A DNA stretch of 14,292 bases from Rubrobacter sp. (GTDB lineage Bacteria > Actinomycetota > Rubrobacteria > Rubrobacterales > Rubrobacteraceae). The position numbers and the translations under genes were made by a program. Below are positions 5,421 through 12,310 of the stretch, one piece after another; within the stretch, counting starts at the first letter, position 1; each line of letters opens with the position of its first letter. The stretch lies in NCBI GenBank assembly GCA_013815575.1, contig JACDFX010000009.1:1-14292 (forward strand), given 5' to 3'. The notes below the pieces were generated by a model. The model was not told the DNA's origin, ran no database searches, and saw nothing but the letters and a program-made list of their open reading frames with translations.

Positions 5421-6425
5421 CTACAGGTTCGAGATGATGGCCCGCGTGAACTCCGTCGTGCCCGCGCTGCCCCCGAGGTCCTTGGTGCGGGTCTCCGGGT
5501 TCTTGAGGGCGGTCTCGATGGCGGCCTGCATCCGGTCGGCGGCCTCGGTGTGGCCGAGGTGGATGAGCATCTCCTTGGCAGACAGCAGGGTCGCCAGGGG
5601 GTTAGCCCGGTTCTGGCCGGCGTACTTGGGGGCGGAGCCGTGTACGGGCTCGAAGACCGCGATCTCCTCCCCGATGTTCGCCCCCGGGGCGACACCCAGT
5701 CCCCCCGTAAGGCCGGCGCACAGGTCCGAGAGGATGTCACCGTAGAGGTTCGGGCAGACAAGCACGTCGTAGAGGTTCGGCTTCATGACGAGCTGCATGC
5801 ACATGTTGTCAACGATGCGGTCGTCTATCTCCTCGAAGTCGTTCTCGTAGTCCTTGGCGACCTCGAAAAAGACGTCGCGGAAGAGGCCGTCGGTGAACTT
5901 CATGATGTTCGCCTTGTGGATGACGGTGATGTGCTTGCGGCCCTGCTCCTTGGAGCGCTCGAAGGCCATGCGGCAGATGCGTTCCGTGCCCTCGCGGGTA
6001 ATGATCTTGATCGACTCCGCCGCGTGCTTGCCGACCATGTGCTCCACGCCCGCGTAGAGGTCCTCAGTGTTCTCGCGGTAGATGATCAGGTCTATGTTCT
6101 GGTGCGGCGTCTCGATCCCGGGCAGGCTCAGGCTCGGCCGGATGTTGGCGTAGAGGTCAAGCTCCTTGCGCAGCGCGACGTTCACGGAGCGGAAGCCGGT
6201 CCCGACCGGGGTGGTCAAGGGGCCCTTGATGGCCACCTTGTTGCGCCGGATGGATTCGAGTACGGACTCCGGTAGCGGCGTGCCCTCCTTGTCCATGACC
6301 GCCTCGCCAGCCTCGGCGATCTCCCACTCGATCCCGACGTCGAGCGCGCCGACAACCTCCTTTACGGAGTCTGTAAGATCCGGGCCAATCCCGTCGCCGG
6401 GAATGAGAGTAACTGTCTGCGCCAT
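5421..6425 (-). CDS. Isocitrate dehydrogenase, short (IDH3-like) type
   Basis: Oxidatively decarboxylates isocitrate to 2-oxoglutarate in the TCA cycle. The 334-residue length matches the short bacterial and mitochondrial NAD-IDH class. Visible are TLIPGDGIGP (6-15), the substrate loop SVNVALRKELDLYANIRP with S80, N82, R86 and R96, YRENTEDLYAG with R117 and Y124, HKANIMK with K171, and metal-site LYGDILSD with D230 and D234. S80 and N82 argue for isocitrate over isopropylmalate, as do the missing leucine-pathway neighbours. The cofactor loop is HGSAPKYAGQNRANP: K267-Y268 are the residues used by NADP-dependent E. coli IDH (Lys344, Tyr345), while NAD enzymes usually have Asp-Ile here. The following A275 is the NAD-type residue. 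Cofactor is therefore uncertain. The ribosome-binding site AAGGGGG lies 8 nt from ATG. Confidence 0.92.
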   Translation of the reverse strand: MAQTVTLIPGDGIGPDLTDSVKEVVGALDVGIEWEIAEAGEAVMDKEGTPLPESVLESIRRNKVAIKGPLTTPVGTGFRSVNVALRKELDLYANIRPSLSLPGIETPHQNIDLIIYRENTEDLYAGVEHMVGKHAAESIKIITREGTERICRMAFERSKEQGRKHITVIHKANIMKFTDGLFRDVFFEVAKDYENDFEEIDDRIVDNMCMQLVMKPNLYDVLVCPNLYGDILSDLCAGLTGGLGVAPGANIGEEIAVFEPVHGSAPKYAGQNRANPLATLLSAKEMLIHLGHTEAADRMQAAIETALKNPETRTKDLGGSAGTTEFTRAIISNL

Positions 6426-6456
6426 GCGCGATCCCCCTTAGCTAAAGAACGCAGAC

Positions 6457-6462
6457 AGTATA
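6457..6462 (-). promoter_or_regulatory. Possible -10 box for the isocitrate dehydrogenase gene
   Basis: Minus strand TATACT, five of six to TATAAT, 31 nt before the start codon. No good -35 box is visible at 16-18 nt spacing (TTAGCT at 18 is the best). It may need an activator, or be spurious. Confidence 0.35.
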
Positions 6463-6486
6463 GCGGCCAGTCGCGCGGCCAGCTAA

Positions 6487-6510
6487 CCCCGGTCCAGACC
6501 ATGCCCGGGG
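6487..6510 (-). terminator. GC hairpin between the Yip1 gene and IDH
   Basis: CCCCGG (6487-6492) and CCGGGG (6505-6510) form a 6-bp stem with a 12-nt loop, in the spacer after the Yip1-domain gene. Outer AA/TT pairs could extend it across a bulge. There is no T-run after it on the minus strand, so termination activity is doubtful. Confidence 0.3.
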
Positions 6511-6538
6511 GTTGCGGTCGTGACCGGTCGAGCGTGCC

Positions 6539-7207
6539 CTACTGCTGGGCGCCGAAGAACAACGCGGCCCCGACCAGGGCGACGATCACGAGGATGAGGA
6601 GGATAACCACCACAGCCGGTATGAGGACCACGATCGCGGCTTTGCCCGTGGAAGTGTTATGAACCTCCCTGACGCCCACTATAGCCAGATAGATCCCGTA
6701 CAGGCTCGCTATCCAGCCTATCACGGGGATCCAGCTGACCAGGCTGGTCACCGAAGAATACGCGCTGACCCTGAACGTGCCAGCGAAGCCCGCGTTGCGC
6801 GAACCCACGATCAGCATCACCAGCAGGTGGAGAATGCCGGCCCCGATGAACAGGCCGATGGTGGCGAAGATCGGGGCGAGAACCAGGGAAGCCAGGAAGG
6901 ACCCGAAGCCCTGCTGGCCGCTGATGCCGACAAGGGCGAGAAGGCCGCCGAGGATCGCCGCGACCTCGTAGCAGATGATCGCGAAGATCAGAGGGTTCAC
7001 GAGATCGTTCTGACCGATTATGCCGCGGAAGAACTCGACGGGTGCCGTGACGACGTTCCTCACCGTATTGATAAAGCTCTGTACCGGGTCCCTGTAGTCG
7101 AACTCTCCCCCGGCAGACGAGGACACACCCGGCGGGGGGGCGCCCGTTCCTCCGCCCGAACCGCCGGAACCGGCCGGATCGGGCCGGCCTCCCGTCTCGA
7201 ACTCCAT
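6539..7207 (-). CDS. Yip1-domain membrane protein
   Basis: A 222-residue protein with a 40-residue Gly/Pro/Ser-rich, probably disordered cytoplasmic N-terminus, then DYRDPVQSFINTVRNVVTAPVEFFRGI leading into about five membrane segments (72-95, 104-134, 146-160, 162-180, 190-218). The block GTFRVSAYSSVTSLVSWIPV and the following GYIxxxYxIYLAIVGVREVHNTSTGKA-like region are typical of bacterial Yip1/YIF1 proteins, whose function is largely unknown. A longer open frame extends upstream to 7558, but it runs through the divergent promoter region. I chose ATG at 7207 because AAGGGAGA precedes it by 6 nt and the domain starts soon after. The coding strand is opposite to the next gene, so 7208-7385 is a shared divergent regulatory region. 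Confidence 0.82.
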   Translation of the reverse strand: MEFETGGRPDPAGSGGSGGGTGAPPPGVSSSAGGEFDYRDPVQSFINTVRNVVTAPVEFFRGIIGQNDLVNPLIFAIICYEVAAILGGLLALVGISGQQGFGSFLASLVLAPIFATIGLFIGAGILHLLVMLIVGSRNAGFAGTFRVSAYSSVTSLVSWIPVIGWIASLYGIYLAIVGVREVHNTSTGKAAIVVLIPAVVVILLILVIVALVGAALFFGAQQ

Positions 7208-7219
7208 GCGCTCTCCCTT

Positions 7220-7236
7220 CGTATGGGCCCGTATGG
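7220..7236. repeat. Direct repeat CGTATGG x2 in the leader of the Yip1 gene
   Basis: CGTATGG-GCC-CGTATGG, two copies with a 10-base period (7220-7226 and 7230-7236), directly upstream of the ribosome-binding site of the Yip1 gene. The helical spacing would suit a protein-binding site, but chance is possible. The rest of the 178-nt divergent spacer holds only weak promoter-like boxes: TAGATT (minus, 7246-7241) and TAGAAT (plus, 7338-7343). Confidence 0.3.
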
Positions 7237-7385
7237 AGACAAATCTAAGGCTTTTCGGTGCCCGGCGCAATGGCGGAATCCGCACAAGCACACCGCATCC
7301 TCGGAGATCGCGGGCTTTCGCGGTAACGGGCGTACTGTAGAATGGATTTTCGGTCGTGCAGAGTGGTTGGAACGGGGAACGCGCG

Positions 7386-8435
7386 ATGCCTTCGACTATA
7401 GAGACCCTGGAGCGCGAACTCGGCGAGGCCCAGGCAGAACGAGAAAAAGAAGAGCGGGCGGTCTTGAGGGCGGAGAATGCCCACGAGGCGGCGTGCGGCG
7501 CCAGGGACGAGGCGTGGTCGGAAGGTTTAGTCACGGACCCCGAGGTCGAACGGCTCACGACGCTCGTCTACCAGCGAAGACGGGAACTATACGAGGCCAT
7601 AGACCGGCTCAAGGCGGCCGAGGGCAAGGAACGCAGGATCAAGAGCCGCCTCATGTACGTTCTCCCGGCGGAGAGGCGCCGCTACCTCGCCGGCACGGTA
7701 GACGAAGAGTTCGAGGGGCTTCTCCGCGCGGTTAGTGGGGCGTACGAAGATGCGCTCCCTGAAGCCGAGATCTCGATCGTCATGGAGAAGCCGGGGGAGG
7801 TGGACCTCCGCGGCGACGCGACGTGGCGGGCCCTGGAGAGGTTGTACTCCGGCACGGTCAGGCGGTGGGTGGAGATCCGGACCGACGAGCCGGCCCCCGA
7901 GGCCGCGCGGATGGCCCGCCAGATCGGCTACTACGCCGGTGGGCACACCCCGAGGGTCTTCGTGGGCGACAGGGAGATCCGGGTCTCCGGCCCGCGGGCG
8001 GCGGAGGAGTTCAGGCCCCTCCCCGACTACGAGACCCCGGACGGACGGCTCGCGCTGGCCCGCATAACCGCGAGGCGCTACCTCGACGAGACCTCCGTCA
8101 GCCGGCTCCTCAAGCGGCCGCCGACCCTCATCCAGGTGTCGGAGATAGCCCGCCTCTACCAGACCATGAACCTGACGGTGGATGAGATCCGGTGGAGGCT
8201 GGAGCAGCTGATCTCCCTGCGCTTCGAGGTGCTGGAAGCCGTATACGAACTCACCGGCGGTCGCCGCCGCTTCTCCTTCTACGAGATCGCCCGCGCCGCA
8301 CGCCTCCTGGACGGCCACTTCCCCGACGCCGGCGTAGCGGCCGAAGTCCTGACCCGCGCCATCGACCGCGCGCTCGAAACTGGAGTCCCCCTCGTAGACA
8401 TCGCCTACATGAGCGTCACGAGTGAGGGATTCTAG
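7386..8435 (+). CDS. Hypothetical protein with N-terminal coiled coil
   Basis: I do not recognise this 349-residue protein. Residues 1-70 (from MPSTIETLERELGEAQAERE) are rich in Glu/Arg/Lys with heptad-like spacing, so a coiled coil is likely. Residues about 80-190 contain an AERRRYLAGTVDEEFEGLLR segment and an alpha/beta-looking middle. After about 230 it is helical again (LLKRPPTLIQVSEIARLYQT, then EIRWRLEQLISLRFEVLEAV). There is no signal peptide, membrane segment, or Cys/His cluster. A GTG 10 codons upstream (7356) would also keep the frame, but ATG at 7386 has GGGGA about 8 nt before it. Strong G/C third-position bias and full-length frame support a real gene. It is divergent from the Yip1 gene and convergent with the 68-residue protein. 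Confidence 0.8.
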   Translation: MPSTIETLERELGEAQAEREKEERAVLRAENAHEAACGARDEAWSEGLVTDPEVERLTTLVYQRRRELYEAIDRLKAAEGKERRIKSRLMYVLPAERRRYLAGTVDEEFEGLLRAVSGAYEDALPEAEISIVMEKPGEVDLRGDATWRALERLYSGTVRRWVEIRTDEPAPEAARMARQIGYYAGGHTPRVFVGDREIRVSGPRAAEEFRPLPDYETPDGRLALARITARRYLDETSVSRLLKRPPTLIQVSEIARLYQTMNLTVDEIRWRLEQLISLRFEVLEAVYELTGGRRRFSFYEIARAARLLDGHFPDAGVAAEVLTRAIDRALETGVPLVDIAYMSVTSEGF

Positions 8436-8557
8436 AGGCCTCGGGTTTCAGTCCTGGCGGCTGACCCCAACGACCATCCCGGCTCCCCGAGGCAATGCGT
8501 TCTAGTTGCCGGGTAGCGCCTGCGGGGTAGTCATCCTGATATCTGAAACCTGGAGCC
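8436..8557. repeat. Convergent spacer with two long-spaced inverted repeats
   Basis: Between two convergent genes. GCCTCGGG (8438-8445) is inverted as CCCGAGGC (8486-8493), 40 nt apart. GGTTTCAG (8444-8451) is inverted as CTGAAACC (8543-8550), about 91 nt apart. There is no T-run, so neither is a standard terminator. They could be bidirectional 3' structure or remains of a small repeat. Confidence 0.3.
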
Positions 8558-8764
8558 TCAGACTGACAGGTCTGACAGGTCGTGCTCCGGCACCGATAAG
8601 TTGTACGGCCGGGCGGGTTTTTCGGCGAGGATGCGGACTTTGTAGACGAAGTCGGGGACGAACTCGCCGCGGCGGACTTCCAGGATGTGGACGGGCTGGC
8701 CGGTGGCCTTGAGGGCGGCGCGGTCGCCGGGCGCGTAGCGGGCGGGGCGGGTCCGGTCTACCAA
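8558..8764 (-). CDS. Small hypothetical protein, TTG start
   Basis: A 68-residue protein of unknown function. It reads (M)VDRTRPARYAPGDRAALK at the start, then QPVHILEVRRGEFVPDFVYKVRI, and ends DLSDLSV. The hydrophobic/basic alternation and the APGDR-type start suggest a small beta-barrel (KOW/SH3-like) fold, but this is a guess. Nearly every codon from 8764 to about 8600 ends in G or C, matching the genes nearby, which is the main reason to believe it. The TTG start has AAGGAG 9 nt upstream. A GTG at 8851 would add 29 residues of poor, non-conserved-looking sequence across the divergent promoter region. It lies divergent from the geranylgeranyl reductase-family gene. Confidence 0.6.
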   Translation of the reverse strand: MVDRTRPARYAPGDRAALKATGQPVHILEVRRGEFVPDFVYKVRILAEKPARPYNLSVPEHDLSDLSV

Positions 8765-8791
8765 GGGGGCCTTCTCCTTCTGGCGCGTGGG

Positions 8792-8797
8792 TATAAT
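8792..8797 (+). promoter_or_regulatory. -10 box for the geranylgeranyl reductase-family gene
   Basis: A perfect TATAAT in the context GGGTATAATG, the same GGGTATAAT seen at the infC promoter. No recognisable TTGACA lies 16-18 nt upstream. The predicted start is near 8804, leaving a leader of about 64 nt that contains CCCGC-TCCAG-GCGGG (8802-8816) and GACA-TTC-TGTC (8827-8837). Confidence 0.5.
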
Positions 8798-8867
8798 GTG
8801 GCCCGCTCCAGGCGGGGCGGTTGTGGGACATTCTGTCACAGTCGACGGCACTTTGGAGAGGAAAACG

Positions 8868-10100
8868 ATGAGCGAGCGCTACGATCTCGTCGTCGTGGGC
8901 GCCGGCCCCGGCGGGACCTCGGCGGCCTACTACGCCTCGAAGGCGGGCCTCAGGACCCTGCTTTTGGACCGGCAGGAGTTTCCCAGGGACAAGCCCTGCG
9001 GCGACGGCCTGATGCCCCACGCGGCGAACGAGGTGGCGATGATGGGCCTCGGCGACTGGCTGGACGAGCCGCACCACGGCCGGTTCAGCGGTCTCTCTAT
9101 CTTTACGAAGACGGCCGAGATCCGGCAGGGCGTCCCCCCCACCCTCCACGGCCCGCACGGGTACGTGATCCGCCGCGAAGAGACCGACCTGAAGCTGCTC
9201 GAACGGGCGGAGGCCGCGGGAGCCGAGTTCCTGCCACGGACCCGCGCCACGAAGCTCCTGCGCTCCCCGGCGGGCGAGGTTACGGGCCTCTCGGCCGAGA
9301 ACGGCGGCCCCCTCCACTTCGCCGCGCCGCTAGTCGTGGTGGCGGACGGCGTCGGGGGGTTCGAGGGTAAGATGAAGGCCCACCAAAACGCGGTCGCCCG
9401 CCGCCAGTACTTCCGCGGCGTGGACGGGCCGAACAAGGAGGACATCCAGATCTTCATGACGGAGGACATGAACGCCCAAGGGGCCGGGTACGGCTGGGTC
9501 TTCTACCTCGGGGACGGCCGGGCGAACGTCGGGGCCGGCGTCTCTACGGGTGCCCTCGCCAAGAGCGGGCGGAACCTGAAGGATTATTTCGACCGTTTTC
9601 TGGAGGAGCCGAAGATCTCAGAGTGGCTCCGAGACGCGGAGCCCGAGGGTCCGGCCAAGAGCTGGTCGCTCAAGATGGGGATGTGGGGCGCGAAGACCAG
9701 CGGGCAGGGCGTGATGACCGTCGGGGACGCGGCGAGCCTGATCCACCCGATAAGCGGCGAGGGCGTGGGATACGCGATAGAGTCCGGCCGCCTGGCAGCC
9801 GCCTGGTCCCACGAGGCCCACGGTCGCAAGGATTTCTCCGCGTCCACCCTCTCCGGCTACGCCCGCCAACTCCGCCGCCGTCGGGCCCGCGAGCACCTCT
9901 CCGGCCACGCGCTGGTAAACCTTCTCCCGAACATGGACCTCGTGGAACCTCTCTTCAAGGCCTGCGAGGGGAACCGGGCGGCGAGCCGCGCGCTCGTCGA
10001 GGCTTTTACCGGGGACGCCCCCGTCTACAGCCTGCTGAAGCACCCGGCCACGTTCGCGAGCGCGCTGAAAGGCGTTCTGGGCAACCGCCTGCGCGGGTAG
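8868..10100 (+). CDS. Geranylgeranyl reductase-family FAD-dependent oxidoreductase
   Basis: A 410-residue flavoprotein of the family that saturates isoprenoid double bonds (chlorophyll and archaeal lipid geranylgeranyl reductases; mycobacterial menaquinone reductase MenJ). The N-terminal Rossmann motif VVVGAGPGG (8-16) binds FAD. KPCGDGLMP (42-50) is the family's cysteine motif near the flavin. ADGVGG (159-164) is the second FAD motif. GDAASLIHPISGEGVGYAIE (286-305) is the third and highly diagnostic. The C-terminal region is helical. The substrate could be the menaquinone side chain, carotenoid or lipid precursors; sequence cannot decide. I chose ATG at 8868 because GGAGAGGA precedes it and the FAD fold starts at once; the frame is open upstream to GTG 8787 but that crosses the promoter. 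It ends 13 nt from the convergent CAP gene. Confidence 0.88.
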   Translation: MSERYDLVVVGAGPGGTSAAYYASKAGLRTLLLDRQEFPRDKPCGDGLMPHAANEVAMMGLGDWLDEPHHGRFSGLSIFTKTAEIRQGVPPTLHGPHGYVIRREETDLKLLERAEAAGAEFLPRTRATKLLRSPAGEVTGLSAENGGPLHFAAPLVVVADGVGGFEGKMKAHQNAVARRQYFRGVDGPNKEDIQIFMTEDMNAQGAGYGWVFYLGDGRANVGAGVSTGALAKSGRNLKDYFDRFLEEPKISEWLRDAEPEGPAKSWSLKMGMWGAKTSGQGVMTVGDAASLIHPISGEGVGYAIESGRLAAAWSHEAHGRKDFSASTLSGYARQLRRRRAREHLSGHALVNLLPNMDLVEPLFKACEGNRAASRALVEAFTGDAPVYSLLKHPATFASALKGVLGNRLRG

Positions 10101-10113
10101 AGCCGGGGGGCCC

Positions 10114-11250
10114 TTACTGGGTGAGCATGACTCTATCCACCTTGAAGGTGGTGAGGCGCCTGTCGTCGGTCTGCGCGTGGAAGCCGAGGAAGAGCGTCCG
10201 GCCCGCGAAGCGCGAGAGGTCCACCCGCTCCCGCTCCCAGCCGGCCTCGTCGCGCCCGCTGTACTCCTCCAGCACCGCGACGGACTTCCCGTCTCTATCC
10301 GTAAGGCGAACGAGCATCCGGTCGGCGGCCTCCTTGCCCCCGGACCTGACTTTGAGGTTGTAAGACAGCCCGGAGTCGGCGCCAACCCGGATCTTCTGCC
10401 GCAAATCGTCCAGCCCGTTGTGGTAGCTGCCGAGGCGTGCGTAGCCGTCGTCGTGGATCAGATCCGCACCGTCCCTGGCCTTCTGACTCCAGGCCCCCAG
10501 CCTGTCCATGCCGCCGTTCTCGAGCCTAATCGTGTCCCTGCCGGGCTCATCGACCTTCTCACGCGGCCCGGCCGGCTTCTCCGGCGGGGTGACGGGTTTC
10601 TGCGGCGCCGGCTGTCCTGCGTTCGTGGGCTCCTGGTTCGACGGCTCCGGTTTCGACGGCTTCGGGCTCGACGGCTTCGGGTTTTTGCCGGGGGCGTGGG
10701 CGCTCGGGTCAACGTAGCCGCCGAAATCGGTGGTCCAGTACCAATTGTGGACGCTCCCCGGCGCGTTGATGCGGGCGACACCCATCACGCGGTAGTTCCC
10801 GTCAAGCATGGCCGCGTTGTGGGAAGGAGATTCTTTCCACGCCTGCATGGCCTCCTCGGCGGTCTCATAGCCGACGGCCAGGTTCTCACCCTTGGCGGTG
10901 TTGTACTGATAGCCCTCGGCCTCCATGCGGTCCCAGGGTTCGGAGCCCGCGGGGTAGTAAGAGCTATTCTCGGTGTTATGGGCAAAGAAGCCGTACTCGG
11001 CCATGTCCTTATCGTGACGCTCCGAGGCGACGGTGAGGGTGTCCGAGAGGATCAGGTGCCGCAGCCCGTTCTCGTCGCGGTAATCGTTGATGAGGCCGAG
11101 GAACTCCAGCTCCTCGGCGTCGTAGGCGGTGGCCGCGTCGCCCCTCCCGCCCAGGACCAGCGTCGAGAGCAACACGGCGACCAGGACCGCAACCCACCAC
11201 CTGTGGCGGGTGTTCCGGGCGCTCATCGGCGTGGTTCTCGTCATCTCCAT
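10114..11250 (-). CDS. Secreted CAP/SCP-domain protein with C-terminal beta-sandwich domain
   Basis: A 378-residue exported protein. A basic N-region (RNTRHRW) and hydrophobic segment (VAVLVAVLLSTLVLGG) form a signal peptide, probably cut after DAATA. Residues about 45-180 are a bacterial YkwD-type CAP domain: FLGLINDYRDENGL, GFFAHNT, GENLAVGY, AWKESPSHNAAMLDG, and the closing YWTTDFGGY. The function of bacterial CAP domains is mostly unknown. A Pro/Lys/Ser/Glu-rich linker (about 188-240) includes a 15-nt tandem DNA repeat. The C-terminal about 130 residues (from NGGMDRLGAWSQ to FKVDRVMLTQ) look like a jelly-roll/galactose-binding-like domain that may bind wall sugars. The start is uncertain: ATGs at 11250, 11244 and 11226 all fit a signal peptide and none has a strong ribosome-binding site. 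Confidence 0.88.
   Translation of the reverse strand: MEMTRTTPMSARNTRHRWWVAVLVAVLLSTLVLGGRGDAATAYDAEELEFLGLINDYRDENGLRHLILSDTLTVASERHDKDMAEYGFFAHNTENSSYYPAGSEPWDRMEAEGYQYNTAKGENLAVGYETAEEAMQAWKESPSHNAAMLDGNYRVMGVARINAPGSVHNWYWTTDFGGYVDPSAHAPGKNPKPSSPKPSKPEPSNQEPTNAGQPAPQKPVTPPEKPAGPREKVDEPGRDTIRLENGGMDRLGAWSQKARDGADLIHDDGYARLGSYHNGLDDLRQKIRVGADSGLSYNLKVRSGGKEAADRMLVRLTDRDGKSVAVLEEYSGRDEAGWERERVDLSRFAGRTLFLGFHAQTDDRRLTTFKVDRVMLTQ
10637..10681 (-). repeat. Three tandem 15-nt repeats in the CAP linker
   Basis: On the plus strand: TTCGACGGCTCCGGT, TTCGACGGCTTCGGG and CTCGACGGCTTCGGG. On the coding strand they encode PKPSS-PKPSK-PEPSN, a flexible Pro/Lys linker. The in-frame 15-nt period suggests slippage-driven length variation that keeps frame. 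Confidence 0.75.
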
Positions 11251-11378
11251 GGCGGTCAGTATGCTGCCTGGGACCTCGGCTTGCCTACCCCAAATGGGGG
11301 ATTTCTGCGTGGTCCAAACATGCTAGTCGTTATCGGACGGTCGGGGGCCAGGGTAAAGCGAAGAAGGACAGGCCCCGC

Positions 11379-11384
11379 TATCAT
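11379..11384 (+). promoter_or_regulatory. Possible -10 box for the MBL-fold gene
   Basis: TATCAT, five of six to TATAAT, in the 9-base CTATCATTC that also lies before mdh at 13114-13122. Predicted start is about 11391 and the leader about 24 nt. No good -35 box is visible. The shared sequence is what makes it worth noting. Confidence 0.4.
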
Positions 11385-11414
11385 TCGCCCTTAGGATAAG
11401 AGAGGACGGCGAGA

Positions 11415-12215
11415 TTGGCTACGGTTAGAAGCTTCGATGTGGGGCCGACGCGGGTACACCTGCTCGACGACGGTGTCTTCGTTACGGACGCGGGGAACCT
11501 CTTCGGCGGCTCGAAAAAGGCGCGCATCAAGGGCGCGATGCGTCCCATACTCGTGGAGGCCGGGGAGGCCCTCGTGCTCCTGGACGCCGGTTTCGGCGCG
11601 GAGTTGCCCGAAATCCTCGTTGGGCGCTACGAGCTCAAGCGGGAAGAGAACCTCATGGATCACCTGCAAGAGGCCGGGTACTCCGCCGAAGACGTCACGC
11701 ACGTCGTACTCTCGCACCTGGACGCGGACCACGTCGGCTGGGCGCTCGAACCCCCGAGCTTCCCGAACGCCACCGTCTACGTGCAGCGGGCCGCGCTGGA
11801 GGAGGCGAGGGAGATGCCGGAAGGCGACGGCAGGCGGGAGGCCGTCCCTGCCGTGGAGCGGGGCGTCGAGGCGGGCTGGTGCGAGCTGCTGGACGGAGAC
11901 GGGGAGATCGTCCCCGGGGTCCGCGTCGAGGTCAGGAGCGGCCATTCCGAGGGTCATCAGGTCGTCTGGATCGGGTTCGGAGACGATTTGGCCCTGTACA
12001 CCGCGGACCTGGCACCCGCCAAGATCTGGCTAAACCCCGACCTCATAGCCGGCGTGGATACCGACCCTAAGGCTGCCCGCCGCAACCGCATCGAGGTGCT
12101 GACCGAGGCCGAAGAGAAGAACGCCCCCGTCCTCCTGTACCACGAACCCGGCGACCCCGTCGTCCGCGTTCGGGGTTCGGAGAAGGGTTTCGAGGCGGTT
12201 GCGATAGAGGATTGA
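11415..12215 (+). CDS. Metallo-beta-lactamase-fold hydrolase
   Basis: A 266-residue protein with the alpha-beta-beta-alpha MBL fold. Metal-binding residues: VVLSHLDADHVGW (H101, D103, D105, H106), GHSEGH (H177), TADLAP (D198) and YHEPGD (H243). The usual HxHxDH is HxDxDH, with Asp in place of the second His; this variant occurs in several subfamilies, including AHL-lactonase-like ones. The preceding LLDAGF matches the family's conserved Asp. Substrate is unknown; lactones, phosphonate or thiol esters are all possible. The TTG start has AGAGGA 8 nt upstream, and no ATG/GTG is in frame nearby. Divergent from the CAP gene; its stop codon lies inside the AGCT repeat copy C. Confidence 0.88.
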   Translation: MATVRSFDVGPTRVHLLDDGVFVTDAGNLFGGSKKARIKGAMRPILVEAGEALVLLDAGFGAELPEILVGRYELKREENLMDHLQEAGYSAEDVTHVVLSHLDADHVGWALEPPSFPNATVYVQRAALEEAREMPEGDGRREAVPAVERGVEAGWCELLDGDGEIVPGVRVEVRSGHSEGHQVVWIGFGDDLALYTADLAPAKIWLNPDLIAGVDTDPKAARRNRIEVLTEAEEKNAPVLLYHEPGDPVVRVRGSEKGFEAVAIED

Positions 12216-12245
12216 GTCGAGCCGTCAGCTATTAGCTTTCGACTC
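12214..12245 (+). repeat. AGCT-type interspersed repeat, copy C, inside a 7-bp inverted repeat
   Basis: GAGTCGA (12214-12220) and TCGACTC (12239-12245) flank the core GTCAGCTATTAGCTT (12224-12238). The core is identical to copy B and one base off copy A. The left arm overlaps the TGA stop of the MBL gene. The stem could form in RNA as a weak 3' end structure. Confidence 0.65.
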
Positions 12246-12310
12246 TCTGTCTCTGGCGGTCTCTAATAGGATGGTTCGCGGGGGATCAATGGTCCCGGAT
12301 CGTTTCGGAT

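Noticed and set aside
4405..5745. 446-codon plus-strand frame across the GT4 and IDH genes
   Set aside because: Antisense to two certain genes and crosses their spacer; composition is typical of a shadow frame.
10101..10113. Terminator between the convergent flavoprotein and CAP genes
   Set aside because: The gap is only 13 nt and holds no stem with a T-run.
11251..11378. Riboswitch (for example c-di-AMP or c-di-GMP class) in the CAP gene leader
   Set aside because: A CCCC-ATTT-GGGG hairpin is present but conserved riboswitch core motifs are not visible to me; too little to call.
10177..11394. 405-codon plus-strand frame opposite the CAP gene
   Set aside because: Antisense shadow; the CAP gene has a signal peptide and a recognisable domain on the minus strand.
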